Both the position numbers and the translations under genes were made by a program. This document shows positions 35,143-44,891 of a stretch of DNA of 64,000 bases, in pieces. The notes below the pieces were generated by a model. That model was not told the DNA's origin and did not search any database. It saw nothing but the letters and a program-made list of their open reading frames with translations. Location of the stretch: positions 248,001 to 312,000 of the forward strand of contig NZ_JAPUBT010000007.1 in assembly GCF_030397665.1 (NCBI RefSeq), in the 5' to 3' direction. This stretch comes from Janthinobacterium sp. SUN073 (GTDB taxonomy: Bacteria; Pseudomonadota; Gammaproteobacteria; Burkholderiales; Burkholderiaceae_D). Every line of letters starts with the position of its first letter. Within the stretch, counting starts at the first letter, position 1.

Positions 35143-35595
35143 TCAGTCGCCGTAGAGTTTTTGCTTCAATTCGCGCCGTTGCTGGGCTTCCAGCGACAGG
35201 GTGGCGGTCGGACGGGCGATCAGGCGCGGGATGCCGATAGGCTCGCCCGTTTCTTCGCACCAGCCATAGTCGCCGGCGTCGATGCTGGCGATCGATTGCT
35301 GCACTTTCTTCAGCAATTTGCGCTCGCGGTCGCGCGTGCGCAGTTCCAGCGCATGCTCTTCCTCGATGGTGGCGCGGTCGGCAGGGTCCGGTACGAGCAC
35401 GGTTTCACGCAAGTGTTCCGTGGTTTCGCCGGCGTTTTTCAGCAAGTCTTTTTCGAGCTGCTGCAGGCGTGCCTTGAAGAATGCCAGTTGTGCCGGATTC
35501 ATGTAGTCATCTTCACTCATGGCGCGAATTTGATCTTCGCTGATGAGAGGGATGTCTTGGCTGGCGGCCGGGGTCGATTTATTAGTTTTGGTCAT
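35143..35595 (-). CDS. dksA: RNA polymerase-binding factor DksA, degenerate zinc finger
   Basis: A 150-residue factor that binds the RNA polymerase secondary channel and works with ppGpp. The coiled coil holds LVPDPADRATIEEE, where Asp70 and Asp73 match the key tip aspartates, followed by HALELRTRDRERKLLKKV. The globular end (GWCEETGEPIGIPRLIARPTATLS) keeps only Cys113 of the four zinc cysteines. An N-terminal extension to 35661 is open but less likely. It lies downstream of a COG0523 GTPase gene in the same direction. Confidence 0.93.
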   Translation of the reverse strand: MTKTNKSTPAASQDIPLISEDQIRAMSEDDYMNPAQLAFFKARLQQLEKDLLKNAGETTEHLRETVLVPDPADRATIEEEHALELRTRDRERKLLKKVQQSIASIDAGDYGWCEETGEPIGIPRLIARPTATLSLEAQQRRELKQKLYGD

Positions 35596-36076
35596 AACTT
35601 CGCTTACCTTCGATACGACAGAGTTTTCAAATTGATCAGTTGATGCGGCGATACCGAGCAACTGTACAGGTTCCGCTTGGCATTGCTGTCCCGCTGTACT
35701 GCGTGCGACCTTGGCTTGCCGGCGAAAGCCAGGACTACCGGCAGGCTATGGTGCCATGTTGATAACTTTTTACCGCTCTATGCCAGTCGCGCTATGCGCG
35801 CGACAACGGGCGTGTTGGGTGGATCGCTTGCATGCCTGGCATGCGGCCAGCGGCAGTTTGCCAGCATTTCATGACAGGCGAACGACATGGGCCGTTTTCG
35901 TCGCTGATTTTGGCACGCTTTGCCTTATATTGCCATCCCGATTTGTTGCCTAGCCGATCAGAGGCGGCCACTTGTTGGTTTATACCAGCAAGACGGGTGT
36001 CGGACAGCGGGAAAGCGTGCTTAACTTCCCCTTTTGTTTCTGCTTTGCAACGGGTATTTTGCAAAACCCGGCTAGT
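35596..36076. other. Gap between the COG0523 gene and dksA
   Basis: About 480 bases hold the dksA leader and promoter region on the minus strand. Several short frames occur but none has conserved sequence or a ribosome site. No tRNA, repeat or clear promoter was identified. Confidence 0.4.
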
Positions 36077-37189
36077 TTATACCAAACATTGTTCGAGTCC
36101 GCGAATAAAAATGTCTTTTGGTAGATTCTTGCCAATAAACACCATTTTGCTGCCGCGCACTTCGTTTTCGCCCCATTTGGCGCCCAGGTCGCTGCCCATC
36201 AGCTGGTGCACGCCCTGGAAGACCACCTTGCGTTCGGCGCCCTGCATCAGCAGCACGCCCTTGTAGCGCAACATGCGCGGGCCATACACTTGCACCAGGC
36301 CGCCGAGGAACTCGTCGAGTTTGGCGCTGTCGAACGGTTGTGTGCTCTTGAAAACAAAGGCGGCGATATCGTCGCTGTGCTGCGCATGGTGGTGGTCCGC
36401 GTGGCCGCAATCGGTGGCGCAGGCGTCGCTGTGCTCGTGCTTGTGCTCGTGGCCGTGCTCATCTGCGTGCTTATGCGCATGGTCGTGCGCTTTGTCGTGC
36501 GCATTGTCGTGATCATGCACGTGCGCCGTTTCGGTGGCCAGGAAATCCGGGTCCAGTTCCAGCTTTTCGTTCAGGTTGAAACCGCGGATGTCGAGCACTT
36601 CGGCCAGCGGTGCGCGGCCGAAATCGACCTTGGCGATGGGCGCGCGGGGATTGATGCGCTTCAGGCGGCGCGTCAGCGTGGCCACGTCGTCTTCACTGAC
36701 GAGATCGGTTTTTGACAGCAGCAGCTTGTCGGCAAAGCCCACTTGCCGCTGGGCTTCCTCGTAATCGTCGAGTTGCTTCATCGCATGGCGGGCATCGACC
36801 ACCGTGATGATGGCGTCGAGCATGTAGTGGCTGCCCACTTCTTCGTCGACAAAGAAGGTTTGCGCCACGGGGCCGGGATTGGCCAGGCCCGTCGTTTCGA
36901 TGACGACGCGGTCGAATGCCAGCAGGCCGGCGTCGCGCTTGCGCGCCAGTTCCGTCAAGCCCACGATCAGATCGCCGCGCACGGTGCAGCAGATGCAGCC
37001 GTTGTTCATCTCGATGATGTGCTCGTTGCTATCCTGCACCAGGATTTCATTGTCGATGTTTTCCTGGCCAAACTCGTTTTCGATCACGGCGATGCGCATG
37101 CCATGGTCTTCTTGCAGTATGCGGTTGAGCAAGGTGGTTTTGCCGGCGCCCAGGAAACCGGTGAGGATGGTGGTTGGAATCAGTGCCAT
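36077..37189 (-). CDS. COG0523/CobW-family GTPase, His-rich metallochaperone
   Basis: A 370-residue G3E GTPase. The Walker A motif GFLGAGKTT is at 11-19, the metal site CICC at 65-68 (GCICC motif of the family), and the nucleotide-specificity motif SKTDL is in the LLLSKTDLV stretch. A His-rich, metal-binding loop (about 223-270, with repeated HDHDNAHDKAHDH and EHGHEHKHEHS) precedes the C-terminal CobW domain. The family includes zinc chaperones of the ZigA/ZNG1 kind. No Zur box was seen upstream. Confidence 0.92.
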   Translation of the reverse strand: MALIPTTILTGFLGAGKTTLLNRILQEDHGMRIAVIENEFGQENIDNEILVQDSNEHIIEMNNGCICCTVRGDLIVGLTELARKRDAGLLAFDRVVIETTGLANPGPVAQTFFVDEEVGSHYMLDAIITVVDARHAMKQLDDYEEAQRQVGFADKLLLSKTDLVSEDDVATLTRRLKRINPRAPIAKVDFGRAPLAEVLDIRGFNLNEKLELDPDFLATETAHVHDHDNAHDKAHDHAHKHADEHGHEHKHEHSDACATDCGHADHHHAQHSDDIAAFVFKSTQPFDSAKLDEFLGGLVQVYGPRMLRYKGVLLMQGAERKVVFQGVHQLMGSDLGAKWGENEVRGSKMVFIGKNLPKDIFIRGLEQCLV

Positions 37190-37260
37190 GAAGGATGCCT
37201 ATGCTGTAATCGATGGTGCCACCGCGCAAGCGGAAGAATGCGGACGATTATGCCGGAATT

Positions 37261-37280
37261 TTGCAAATGCTTGCAAATGC
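37261..37280. repeat. Tandem 10-bp direct repeat upstream of the COG0523 gene
   Basis: TTGCAAATGC occurs twice in perfect tandem, about 72 bases upstream of the GTPase start on the minus strand and just after xerC. Spaced one helical turn apart, it could bind a regulator. No known regulator motif was recognised. Confidence 0.45.
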
Positions 37281-37328
37281 GCGCCCATCCGCTTGATATG
37301 GATCAGGCTGGCCCACGACTGCGACTGC

Positions 37329-38276
37329 CTACTTGAGCTTGGCGCGCGGGTGCGCCTGGTCGTAGACGTGCGCCAGATGCTGGAAATCGAGGGCCGTGTA
37401 GACCTGGGTCGAGGTGATGCTGGAATGGCCCAGCATTTCCTGGACGGCGCGCAAGTCGCCCGACGATTGCAGCACGTGCGAGGCGAACGAGTGGCGCAGC
37501 ACGTGCGGGTGCACGTTCGCGGGAATCTCGGTGGCCAGCGCGTGCGCCTTCAGGCGCAGTTGCAGCACGCGCGGCGAAATGCGCGTGCCGCGCGTGCTTA
37601 AAAACAAGGCAGCGCTGCCATCCTTTGCAGGCGGACGCACGGCCAGCCAGCTGGCCAGCGCCACGAGGGCGGCCTTGCCAACGGGCACCTTGCGCATCTT
37701 GCTGCCTTTACCCGTGACGATGACTTCGAAGCTGGCCATGTCGAGCCAGCCCAGCGAGGCGGGCTGGCCGCCGTCGGCCTTGCAGTAATGGGTGTCCAGG
37801 CTGGTCAGTTCGGAGACGCGCAAGCCGCTCGAATACAGCAGCTCGAACATGGCGCGGTTGCACAGTTGCTCCGGTTCGGCGGCGCCCTGCTGGTGTTGCG
37901 CGGGCGCCACGAGGCGCACGGCATCGTCCACCGACAGGGCTTTGGGTAAGGTCTTGGCCCGCTTGGGGGCGCGGATGCCGTCGACGGGATTGGCGTCGAG
38001 CTGGGTCTCGCCGCTGAGCCAGTTGAAAAAGCCCCGCCACGACGACAGCTTGCGGGCGATCGAGCGCGGGTCCAGGCCGCCACTGTGCAGCTTGGCCGTG
38101 TAGCGGCGTATTTCGTTGTGCGCCAGCGCCGTCCAGGGCGTATTGCCGCTCAGTTCCAGCAAGGCGCGCAAGTCGCGCCCATAGGCATCCAGCGTGTGGG
38201 GCGAGAGCTTGCGCTGCGTGGCCAGCTGCGCCAGGTAGCTGGTCAGCCATTCGGCCTTGCCGCGCGCTTCGCCCAC
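37329..38276 (-). CDS. xerC: Tyrosine recombinase XerC
   Basis: A 315-residue recombinase that resolves chromosome dimers at dif with XerD. It has a SAM-like N-terminal core-binding domain and a C-terminal catalytic domain. Active-site residues are Arg in SSGLRVSEL, Lys in GKGSKMRKV, His-x-x-Arg in HVLRHSFASH, and Tyr in SITSTQVYTAL. A longer insertion (DTHYCKADGGQPASLG) follows the Arg motif. It follows the DUF484 gene by eight bases. Confidence 0.95.
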   Translation of the reverse strand: MGEARGKAEWLTSYLAQLATQRKLSPHTLDAYGRDLRALLELSGNTPWTALAHNEIRRYTAKLHSGGLDPRSIARKLSSWRGFFNWLSGETQLDANPVDGIRAPKRAKTLPKALSVDDAVRLVAPAQHQQGAAEPEQLCNRAMFELLYSSGLRVSELTSLDTHYCKADGGQPASLGWLDMASFEVIVTGKGSKMRKVPVGKAALVALASWLAVRPPAKDGSAALFLSTRGTRISPRVLQLRLKAHALATEIPANVHPHVLRHSFASHVLQSSGDLRAVQEMLGHSSITSTQVYTALDFQHLAHVYDQAHPRAKLK

Positions 38277-38283
38277 GGCGTTC

Positions 38284-38961
38284 TCAGGCAGGCGAGCCGG
38301 CGCGCAGTGCGGCCAGGGCGGCGCTGGCCGTAGCGCCGATGTGCACGAGGAAGTCCGTGCCCATGCTGGAGGTAAAGCGTTCGCTGTCGGGCGAACCGAG
38401 CACCAGCAAGCCGAAGGTACCCGTGGTGTTCGGGGCGCGCAGGGCGATCATGACGGTCGATTCGATTTTATCCGCCTGCAACCAGTGCACGGCTTCGAAA
38501 TCGCGGTTGCTGCCGCAGTACGGCGCTTGCAGGCTGTTGGCGAACATGCGCACGTCGGCCGTGACATCTTCCGTGAACCAGCCATTGGCGTGTTCCGGCA
38601 GTACTTGCCACAGGCGCAGGCTGACATAGGGCACGTCGAAATTGCTTTGCAGGGCATCGACCAGCACGCGCGGCATGGCCGCATCGCTGCGCACTTGCAG
38701 CATGGCCTGGTTCCAGCCGTGGAACTTGCTGGCGATGTCGCCATTTTCCTCGGCCAGGCGGCTCAGCTTGGACATGCGCAGCTCCAGCGCCTTGTATTTG
38801 TCACGCATCACTTCCATCTGTCGCTCCTGCAGCGAGATGGTGCGTCCCGTCAGCGGGCTGCTCAGCTTGACCTCGCCGAGCAGCGCGGTATGCTCTGCGA
38901 AGAAAGTCGGATGCTCGCTCAGGTACTGGGCGACGGTGCTGGAATCGAGTGTGGCGGTCAT
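38284..38961 (-). CDS. DUF484 family GAF-like protein
   Basis: A 225-residue protein of the DUF484 family (SSTVAQYLSEHPTFFAEH at the start, then SLQERQMEVMRDKYKALELRMSKL and a GAF-like C-terminal half). The family sits next to xerC in most proteobacteria and its function is not defined. No signal peptide or membrane segment is present. Confidence 0.9.
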   Translation of the reverse strand: MTATLDSSTVAQYLSEHPTFFAEHTALLGEVKLSSPLTGRTISLQERQMEVMRDKYKALELRMSKLSRLAEENGDIASKFHGWNQAMLQVRSDAAMPRVLVDALQSNFDVPYVSLRLWQVLPEHANGWFTEDVTADVRMFANSLQAPYCGSNRDFEAVHWLQADKIESTVMIALRAPNTTGTFGLLVLGSPDSERFTSSMGTDFLVHIGATASAALAALRAGSPA

Positions 38962-39063
38962 TGAGAATGTCTGTCAGTGAAGGATAAACGCTTCATTCTA
39001 ACCGAGAGTGCGCCGGCATAGGCGCAAAGGGCTGGGCGCCTATGCATTTTCCGCGCGCGCATG

Positions 39064-39091
39064 AAAAAAGCGGCATGGTTACCCATGCCGC
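39064..39091 (-). terminator. Rho-independent terminator of the porin gene
   Basis: A perfect 9-base stem (39070-39078 with 39083-39091) and a 4-base loop are followed on the minus strand by six U (39064-39069). It lies about 50 bases beyond the porin stop. Confidence 0.85.
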
Positions 39092-39140
39092 CTTGCATTT
39101 CTTGCTCAGCAATCACCCGTGGCGGGTGACGTGCGGGGCA

Positions 39141-40217
39141 TTAGAAATTGTGGTGTACGCCCAGACCGATGTAGTTGACGCTTTTCGCAACGGTGTAGTT
39201 GATGCTGTTAACAACGGCTGCTTTCTTGTTCGAAATATCCGCGTACAGGTAGGTGCGTTTCGACAGATTGTAGTCATAGCCCAGCGATGCTTGCTTGGTC
39301 TTGACGACGCCATCTGGTGTTTTCTGGCCATAGCCAGCGCGGATCTTGCCAGGGCCGACGTCGTAATTGGCGCCAATCAACCATGCCTTGGTATCTGTAT
39401 TGATGATCTTGAAGTTGCCATCATCCTGATGCTGGTACGACGCCATCAGTTTCAATTCCTTGCTCGGATTGAACGATGCGGCAACCGACCACAGCTTGGC
39501 TTGCAGGCCATTACGCTCGTAAGCGGCCATAGCGGCGAACTGTTCGTTGGTATAGGTAGCCGACATCGAGTACGGATTCGACGCTGGTGCAACGTTTGCT
39601 GCCACGGCGTAGTTACCCGAGGCAAATGTGAATGCGTTGATCGGCGCACGCGCTGGAACGACGGCATTGTTATTGGCTTCCTTGGCGGCCACGGTGGCGT
39701 TGAACTGGAAGCCGCTGATGACTGGCGAGTTATAGAACACGGCGTTCGAGAAGCGGTTTTTCGAGTTGCCATCTGCGCTCAGCGGATCGCTGCTGTAACC
39801 GGCGACCGTGATGTCGGTCTGGAAACCGGCTGGCGTAGGCATACCCGACCATGGTTCGAACGCGGTGCTCGATTCCTGGAAGGCGGTCAGGCCACGGCCC
39901 AGGCGTACGGTACCGAAGTTGCCTTGCAGGCCGACGCGGCTTTGACCCTGGAACAGCGGACGGGAGTTGCTTTCCAGCGTACCCGTATCGGTTTCATAGC
40001 GAATTTCCAGTTGGAAAATAGCTTTCAGGCCATTGCCCAGATCTTCCGTGCCCTTGAAACCCAGCTTGTTGTTGTCGCGCTTGGTGACTTTGGTGGTTTC
40101 ACCAGTCAATTTGCCCAGGCCAGCATCGACCGTGCCGTAGATTTGGACGGACGACTGCGCTTGTGCGGTTGCGGCAAAGGCGCCGAAGAGTGCGAGGGCA
40201 ACGAGTGATTTTTTCAT
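39141..40217 (-). CDS. Gram-negative porin (OmpC/Omp32-like)
   Basis: A 358-residue outer-membrane trimeric porin. The signal peptide (1-20, ATAQA) is followed by SSVQIYGTVDAGL, the first-strand signature of Burkholderiales porins, and the conserved KLGFKGTEDLGNGLKAIFQLE. The loop-3 region is near residues 110-140. The C-terminus ends VHHNF, the barrel signal. The gene is strongly translated in appearance (well-used codons). Confidence 0.95.
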   Translation of the reverse strand: MKKSLVALALFGAFAATAQAQSSVQIYGTVDAGLGKLTGETTKVTKRDNNKLGFKGTEDLGNGLKAIFQLEIRYETDTGTLESNSRPLFQGQSRVGLQGNFGTVRLGRGLTAFQESSTAFEPWSGMPTPAGFQTDITVAGYSSDPLSADGNSKNRFSNAVFYNSPVISGFQFNATVAAKEANNNAVVPARAPINAFTFASGNYAVAANVAPASNPYSMSATYTNEQFAAMAAYERNGLQAKLWSVAASFNPSKELKLMASYQHQDDGNFKIINTDTKAWLIGANYDVGPGKIRAGYGQKTPDGVVKTKQASLGYDYNLSKRTYLYADISNKKAAVVNSINYTVAKSVNYIGLGVHHNF

Positions 40218-40632
40218 GTCTTATTCCCTATTAAAAGTGAGTTCCGTCCGAGATCCGAGCAGATTGAAATGCGCCAATTACCGCGTTTCGATGAATGAAC
40301 CTTAATTCGTTGGCGCGCAAGACGTGCGGGATTGGTCAAATATGCGTGAAAAGATTGGTGAAAAGCGGTATAAATCCATGGCCCTGTTGTATTTTTGTAA
40401 CGCGCCGTTTTTGCCGATCCTGCGCCGATGGCCGGCGTTCTCCCATCGCCACGGTGGCGGCACCTTGCCATATTGGCGTGTCCTGGCCAGGACATTGTTG
40501 CGTTGAATCAAGTTCTTAAGCCGGCTGTGGCGGATTTATGACACAAGGACGTTACACTAAGGGACGGCCTGCGCTGATGGGTCCGGAGACGGCGCACTAT
40601 TATTAGAATCATTGACTCAATATCGAGAATCG
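40218..40632. other. Divergent region between porin and Sel1 gene
   Basis: About 415 bases separate the divergent genes. A loose direct repeat of GATTGGT(C/G)AAA occurs at about 40331-40341 and 40354-40364, where a porin regulator could bind. No tRNA or terminator was seen. Short frames across it lack support. Confidence 0.4.
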
Positions 40633-42135
40633 ATGGCAAATCGCGAAACATTAGGATTGATCAAGGGCGCGCGCGCGGGCGATGTGGCTTGCCAGCTGGC
40701 GTTGGGACGGCTGTATCTGTTCGGGCAGGGTGTGCCGCAGAGCTTGCCGACCGCCTTGCATTGGCTGGCGCGGGCGGCCCAGGAGGATAGCCAGGAAGCA
40801 TGCTTGCTGATCGGTACGCACGTGCCGTTCGAAGTGGCGCAACCGGCAGCCAGGACGCTGATTCCGTATTACGCGCAGGCGTTCGATGCGGGCCTGGTGC
40901 AGGCGGGCCTGGTGCTGGCGCAACTGGTGCTGGGCAACGCCGCCAGCAGTTGTGAAACCTTGCGCGCCAAGGCACGCGTGGCGCTGGACGCCGCCGTGCA
41001 TGCCGGCTTGCCCGATGCGCAATGGTTGTTATCCATGCAAGAAGGAACGTCCGCAGCCTGCGTGCCCGATACCGGCGTCGCTGGCAAGCACGCCTTCGAT
41101 GGCGATACGCCGCTGTACGCCTGGCTGGAGCAGGCCTGGAGCCAGGGCAACCATGCCGGCTTCCTGTCGCAAGGCTTGCCGCTGGCGCGCGAGCTGTTGC
41201 AGCGCCAGGCCGCCGCCGGGGCGCGCACGATCGCGCTGGACCCGCAGCAGGTGCAGTTGCTGTCGCGTTGCGCCCAGGCACTGGCGCCAGGCGGCGATGC
41301 CGAGGGGTGGCAATGTTGCGAGTTGGCCGCGCATGGCGGCGACCGCACGGCGCAGCTGGAGCTGGGACTCGGCTATGCGCGCATGGATGCGCATGGACAG
41401 CGGCTGGCCACGCGCAACGGCGCGGCCAATTTCAAGCGGGCCGTGCGCTGGCTGACGCAGGCGGGCGAGCAGGGCCTGGCCGAAGCCTGGTTCGTGCTGT
41501 CGCGCATCTATACAAAACCGGAATTTTCCCAGCGCAATGTGGTCGAAGCCCATTCCTGCCTGGAGCGTGCCGCCGACCTGGGACATGGCCCGGCCCAGCT
41601 CGAGTGCGGCATGCATGCCTGGCGCAATCGCCGCGACGGTGTCAACAACGATGTGCGGGCCGCCTATTGGCTGCTGCAGGCGCAGGCGCAAGGCAGTAGT
41701 GAAGCGGAGGCGGCGCTGGCGAAGATCGCGCCAGACGGCGAGTCCGGCGACTGGGGCCAGTGTGCCGCCCTGCACGCCGATGGACAACTGCGCCAGCTGG
41801 GCCTGAGCCACCCTTTGCTGGCGGCGCGGCTGGCGCTGGCGCGCTGCTTTCACCTGTCGCGTGCCGAGGCCTTGCTGCTCGATCTGCATGCGGCCGACCA
41901 GGGACATTGCCTGCTGATCGATATCAGTGCCACGCATGGGCGCGGCAAGCGGCGCCTGGCATTGATCCGCACGGCGCAGGAGCGCCAGCTGCTCGATCAG
42001 GTGGTGCGCCTGTTCGAACGCGTCGATTGCGGCGTGACGGGGCCGGAAGGCAATTACCGGCAACGCCTGTACCGTCTGAAGTGCTACCTGGCCGAACTCG
42101 GTGTCGCGCAGGAACAGCAGTTCCTGGCGGCCTGA
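40633..42135 (+). CDS. Sel1-repeat (TPR-like) protein, 500 aa
   Basis: A 500-residue protein with SEL1-type helical repeats: one near the start (ACQLALGRLYLFGQGVPQSLPTALHWLARAAQ) and others at about 225-360 (AQLELGLGYARM..AVRWLTQAGEQGLAEAWFVLSRIY and ARDLGH-type stretches). The C-terminal 120 residues are non-repeat and helical. Sel1 repeats mediate protein-protein contacts; no enzyme motif is seen. The ATG at 40633 is preferred over an upstream TTG at 40612. No signal peptide, so probably cytoplasmic. Confidence 0.8.
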   Translation: MANRETLGLIKGARAGDVACQLALGRLYLFGQGVPQSLPTALHWLARAAQEDSQEACLLIGTHVPFEVAQPAARTLIPYYAQAFDAGLVQAGLVLAQLVLGNAASSCETLRAKARVALDAAVHAGLPDAQWLLSMQEGTSAACVPDTGVAGKHAFDGDTPLYAWLEQAWSQGNHAGFLSQGLPLARELLQRQAAAGARTIALDPQQVQLLSRCAQALAPGGDAEGWQCCELAAHGGDRTAQLELGLGYARMDAHGQRLATRNGAANFKRAVRWLTQAGEQGLAEAWFVLSRIYTKPEFSQRNVVEAHSCLERAADLGHGPAQLECGMHAWRNRRDGVNNDVRAAYWLLQAQAQGSSEAEAALAKIAPDGESGDWGQCAALHADGQLRQLGLSHPLLAARLALARCFHLSRAEALLLDLHAADQGHCLLIDISATHGRGKRRLALIRTAQERQLLDQVVRLFERVDCGVTGPEGNYRQRLYRLKCYLAELGVAQEQQFLAA

Positions 42136-42146
42136 CGTTTATTTGC

Positions 42147-43010
42147 TTACAGCTCGATCGTGCCTTCGAATACGGTCACGGCCGGGCCCGTCATCAGGAC
42201 AGGCTGGCCCGGGCCTTGCCAGGCGATCGACAGTTCGCCCCCGCGCGCGCTGATGCGCACCGGGGAATCGAGCCGGCCACGCAGGATGCCGGCTACGGCG
42301 GCGGCGCAGGCGCCCGTGCCGCAAGCCAAGGTTTCGCCCGCGCCCCGTTCATACACGCGCAGTTTCACGTGATGGCGGTCGATGATCTGCAGGTAGCCGG
42401 CGTTGACCCGGCGGGGAAAGCGCGGATGGTGCTCGATCAGCGGGCCCGATTGTTCCAGGTCTTGCGCATCGACATCGTCGACCACCTGCACGGCATGCGG
42501 GTTGCCCATCGAGACGACGGACACCAGCACGGGGGTGCTGTGGCCCGGCAGCGCCAGGTCCAGCGGCCACAAGGTGTCGCTGCCTTCCGCTACACCGGTG
42601 AGGCCAGCCGCATCGAACGGTACCAGTGCCGGTTCCAGCACAGGCGCGCCCATGTCGACCGTGATGCTGCCATCCGCCTCCAGGCGCGGCGCAATGATGC
42701 CGGCCATGGTTTCCACGCGGATGCTCGCCTTGTCGGATAAGCCTTTTTCGCTGACGAACTTGACGAAGGCGCGTGCGCCGTTGCCGCATTGCTCGACTTC
42801 GCCGCCATCGTTGTTATAGATACGGTAGCGGAAGTCGCAGCCGGGCAGACGCGGCTTTTCCACCACGAGGATCTGGTCGGCGCCGATACCGAAACGGCGG
42901 TCGGCCAGGCGCTGCCACTGGGCCGGCGTGAAGTCGATATCTTGATTGATGGCATCGATGACGATAAAGTCATTGCCGGCGCCATGCATCTTGGTAAAGT
43001 GGAGTTTCAT
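42147..43010 (-). CDS. dapF: Diaminopimelate epimerase
   Basis: A 287-residue enzyme converting LL- to meso-diaminopimelate for lysine and peptidoglycan. The two catalytic cysteines lie in EQCGNGAR (about 75-82) and ACGTGACAAA (about 225-235). [19 protein letters not shown] marks the true start at 43010. It follows the acyltransferase gene by 11 bases in the same direction, and converges on the Sel1 gene. Confidence 0.97.
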   Translation of the reverse strand: MKLHFTKMHGAGNDFIVIDAINQDIDFTPAQWQRLADRRFGIGADQILVVEKPRLPGCDFRYRIYNNDGGEVEQCGNGARAFVKFVSEKGLSDKASIRVETMAGIIAPRLEADGSITVDMGAPVLEPALVPFDAAGLTGVAEGSDTLWPLDLALPGHSTPVLVSVVSMGNPHAVQVVDDVDAQDLEQSGPLIEHHPRFPRRVNAGYLQIIDRHHVKLRVYERGAGETLACGTGACAAAVAGILRGRLDSPVRISARGGELSIAWQGPGQPVLMTGPAVTVFEGTIEL

Positions 43011-43021
43011 GTTTTGCCGTA

Positions 43022-43897
43022 TCACTTGTGCTGGTTATAGAACGAGGCTTCGCCTTGCGGACGCGTCTTGAAGCGTTTATGCGTCCAGAAGTATTCGGCT
43101 GGCGCTTCGCGCACGCGCTCTTCGATGAATTCGTTCATGCGGCGCGTGGCGGCCGTGATGTCGTCGCCCGGATAGTCGTCCCAGGCCGGGTAATACGTCA
43201 CTTGCCAGCCCTGATAATTGGGCAAAAAGGTGGCGATGACGGGAATCACTTGCGCCTTGGCGGCCAGCGCCAGGCGCGCCGTGGCCGTCAGGGTGGCGGC
43301 GGGCACGCCGAAGAAGGGCACGAATTCCGCATCCTTTTCGCCGAAATCCATGTCCGGCAGCATGAAATACGGCAAGCCGTCGCGCAGCGCGCGCAGAATC
43401 GTCTTGATGCCGTCCTGGCGCGTAAACAGCTTGGGCGGCTTGAAGCGCGAACGGCCGGCGCGCAGGGCCTGGTCGAAGGCGGCGTTCTTTTGCTGCACAT
43501 ACATCGACGAAGCGGAAATTTCCATCGCCGTGGCGGCGCCGGCCACGTCGAGGCAGACGAAGTGCGGGCACAGCAGGATGGTGGGCTTGGCCGCGATCTG
43601 CTGGCCCGGAAAGGCGGGCACCTTTTTGATCAGGCGGTTCAGGCGTTCTTCCGACGACCACCACAGGATGCTGCGCTCCCACACGCTGCGCGAATAGGCC
43701 TGGAAATGCTGGCGCGCCAGCGCCACGCGTTGCGCTTCCGACAATTGCGGCATGCACAGGCGCAAGTTCGTCAGGGCGATCGCGCGCCGCTTGCGCATGA
43801 CAAGAAACAACACGCTGCCAACGCCGACGCCGAAGCGGCCCAGGATGGGCAGGGGTAACCAGTGCAGCAGCCACATGAAGGCGATCAGCAGTCTCAT
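43022..43897 (-). CDS. Lipid A late acyltransferase family protein (LpxL-like), second copy
   Basis: A 291-residue inner-membrane acyltransferase. An N-terminal hydrophobic segment ([21 protein letters not shown]) is followed by the HX4D motif in [11 protein letters not shown] (about 121-131), and [20 protein letters not shown] and the C-terminal [15 protein letters not shown] of the LpxL/LpxM family. It adds a secondary acyl chain to lipid A. It overlaps the upstream copy by four bases (ATGA), so the two are translationally coupled. Length and the RFKTR(P) end fit the family. Confidence 0.92.
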   Translation of the reverse strand: MRLLIAFMWLLHWLPLPILGRFGVGVGSVLFLVMRKRRAIALTNLRLCMPQLSEAQRVALARQHFQAYSRSVWERSILWWSSEERLNRLIKKVPAFPGQQIAAKPTILLCPHFVCLDVAGAATAMEISASSMYVQQKNAAFDQALRAGRSRFKPPKLFTRQDGIKTILRALRDGLPYFMLPDMDFGEKDAEFVPFFGVPAATLTATARLALAAKAQVIPVIATFLPNYQGWQVTYYPAWDDYPGDDITAATRRMNEFIEERVREAPAEYFWTHKRFKTRPQGEASFYNQHK

Positions 43898-44763
43898 GCC
43901 TGCTCCCTGGCGGCATCGGGGCTGGCCGGCGTGGGCGGCGGCGCGCCGCGTGGCACCTTGTAGCGGTTGTAGCTCCACAGGTATTGCGCCGGGCTGCGCG
44001 CGATCAGTTGTTCCATGGCCGCATTGATGGTGCGTGCCTGCTGGGCCGAAGTGCTGTCCAGCGATTCGGTAAATGGCACGAAATGCACGATATAGCCGCG
44101 CCCGCCCGGCAGGCGTTCGGCGTAGGTGATGATGACTTCGGCGCCGCCCATCTGCGCCAGCTTGGCCGGCAGGGTCATGGTGTAGGCGGGGCGGCCGAAG
44201 AAATCGGCCCACACGCCTTCGCCCTCTTGCGGCACCTGGTCCGGCAGCAGGCCAATGGGCTGGCCTTTTTTCAGGCATTTGGCAAAGATGCGCACGCCCG
44301 ACATATTGGCCGGCGCCAGCATCAGGTTTTCGCGCGCGCGCGCCCCTTCGATCAGCGGTTTCAGGGCGGCGCGCTTGGGAGGGCGGTACATCACGGTGAG
44401 CGGCGTGCGCAGGGCGATTTGCTGGGCGACGATTTCAAAGCAGCCCAGGTGCGGCGTCAGGAAGACGATGCCGCGGCCGTGTTGCAACGCTTTTTCCACC
44501 AGGTCCCAGTTTTCCACCGTGGCATGGCGCGCTACACGCTCGGCTGGGGCGCACCAGATGAAGGGCAATTCCAGCACGCTCTTGCCCGCTTCGGCCACGG
44601 CCGTGTGCAAGTGTTGCGAAAACCCCGCACCCTGCATGTTCTCGCGCATGCGGCGCCGGTAAGACGGGGAAATGGCGTAAATCACCCAGCCGAGCACAGC
44701 GCCCAGGCCATGCAGGACGGGCAGGGGAAAGAGGGATAAAAAGCGGAAAATTGGGACTAACAT
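43894..44763 (-). CDS. Lipid A late acyltransferase family protein (LpxL-like), first copy
   Basis: A 289-residue paralogue of the downstream gene, with an N-terminal membrane helix (LVPIFRFLSLFPLPVLHGLG), HX4E in TPHLGCFE (about 103-109) and AQYLWSYNRYKVPRG at the end. HX4E in place of HX4D is within the family's range. Chain and position specificity cannot be told from sequence. The ATG at 44763 was preferred over an earlier in-frame one at 44802. Confidence 0.92.
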   Translation of the reverse strand: MLVPIFRFLSLFPLPVLHGLGAVLGWVIYAISPSYRRRMRENMQGAGFSQHLHTAVAEAGKSVLELPFIWCAPAERVARHATVENWDLVEKALQHGRGIVFLTPHLGCFEIVAQQIALRTPLTVMYRPPKRAALKPLIEGARARENLMLAPANMSGVRIFAKCLKKGQPIGLLPDQVPQEGEGVWADFFGRPAYTMTLPAKLAQMGGAEVIITYAERLPGGRGYIVHFVPFTESLDSTSAQQARTINAAMEQLIARSPAQYLWSYNRYKVPRGAPPPTPASPDAAREQA

Positions 44764-44891
44764 GAATAAGCTGTTTCCAGGAATGGCGTGTTGCTGTGCC
44801 AAAATTTTTTAAGAAGCGTAAAATACCACGTATGCAGTACCCGCTGAGTTAATAGACAACTTGCGAAGCGGAATATAAATATCGCTAAAGC

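Noticed and set aside
37190..37328. Zur box upstream of the COG0523 gene
   Set aside because: No AT-rich palindrome of the Zur type is present; only the tandem 10-bp repeat was found.
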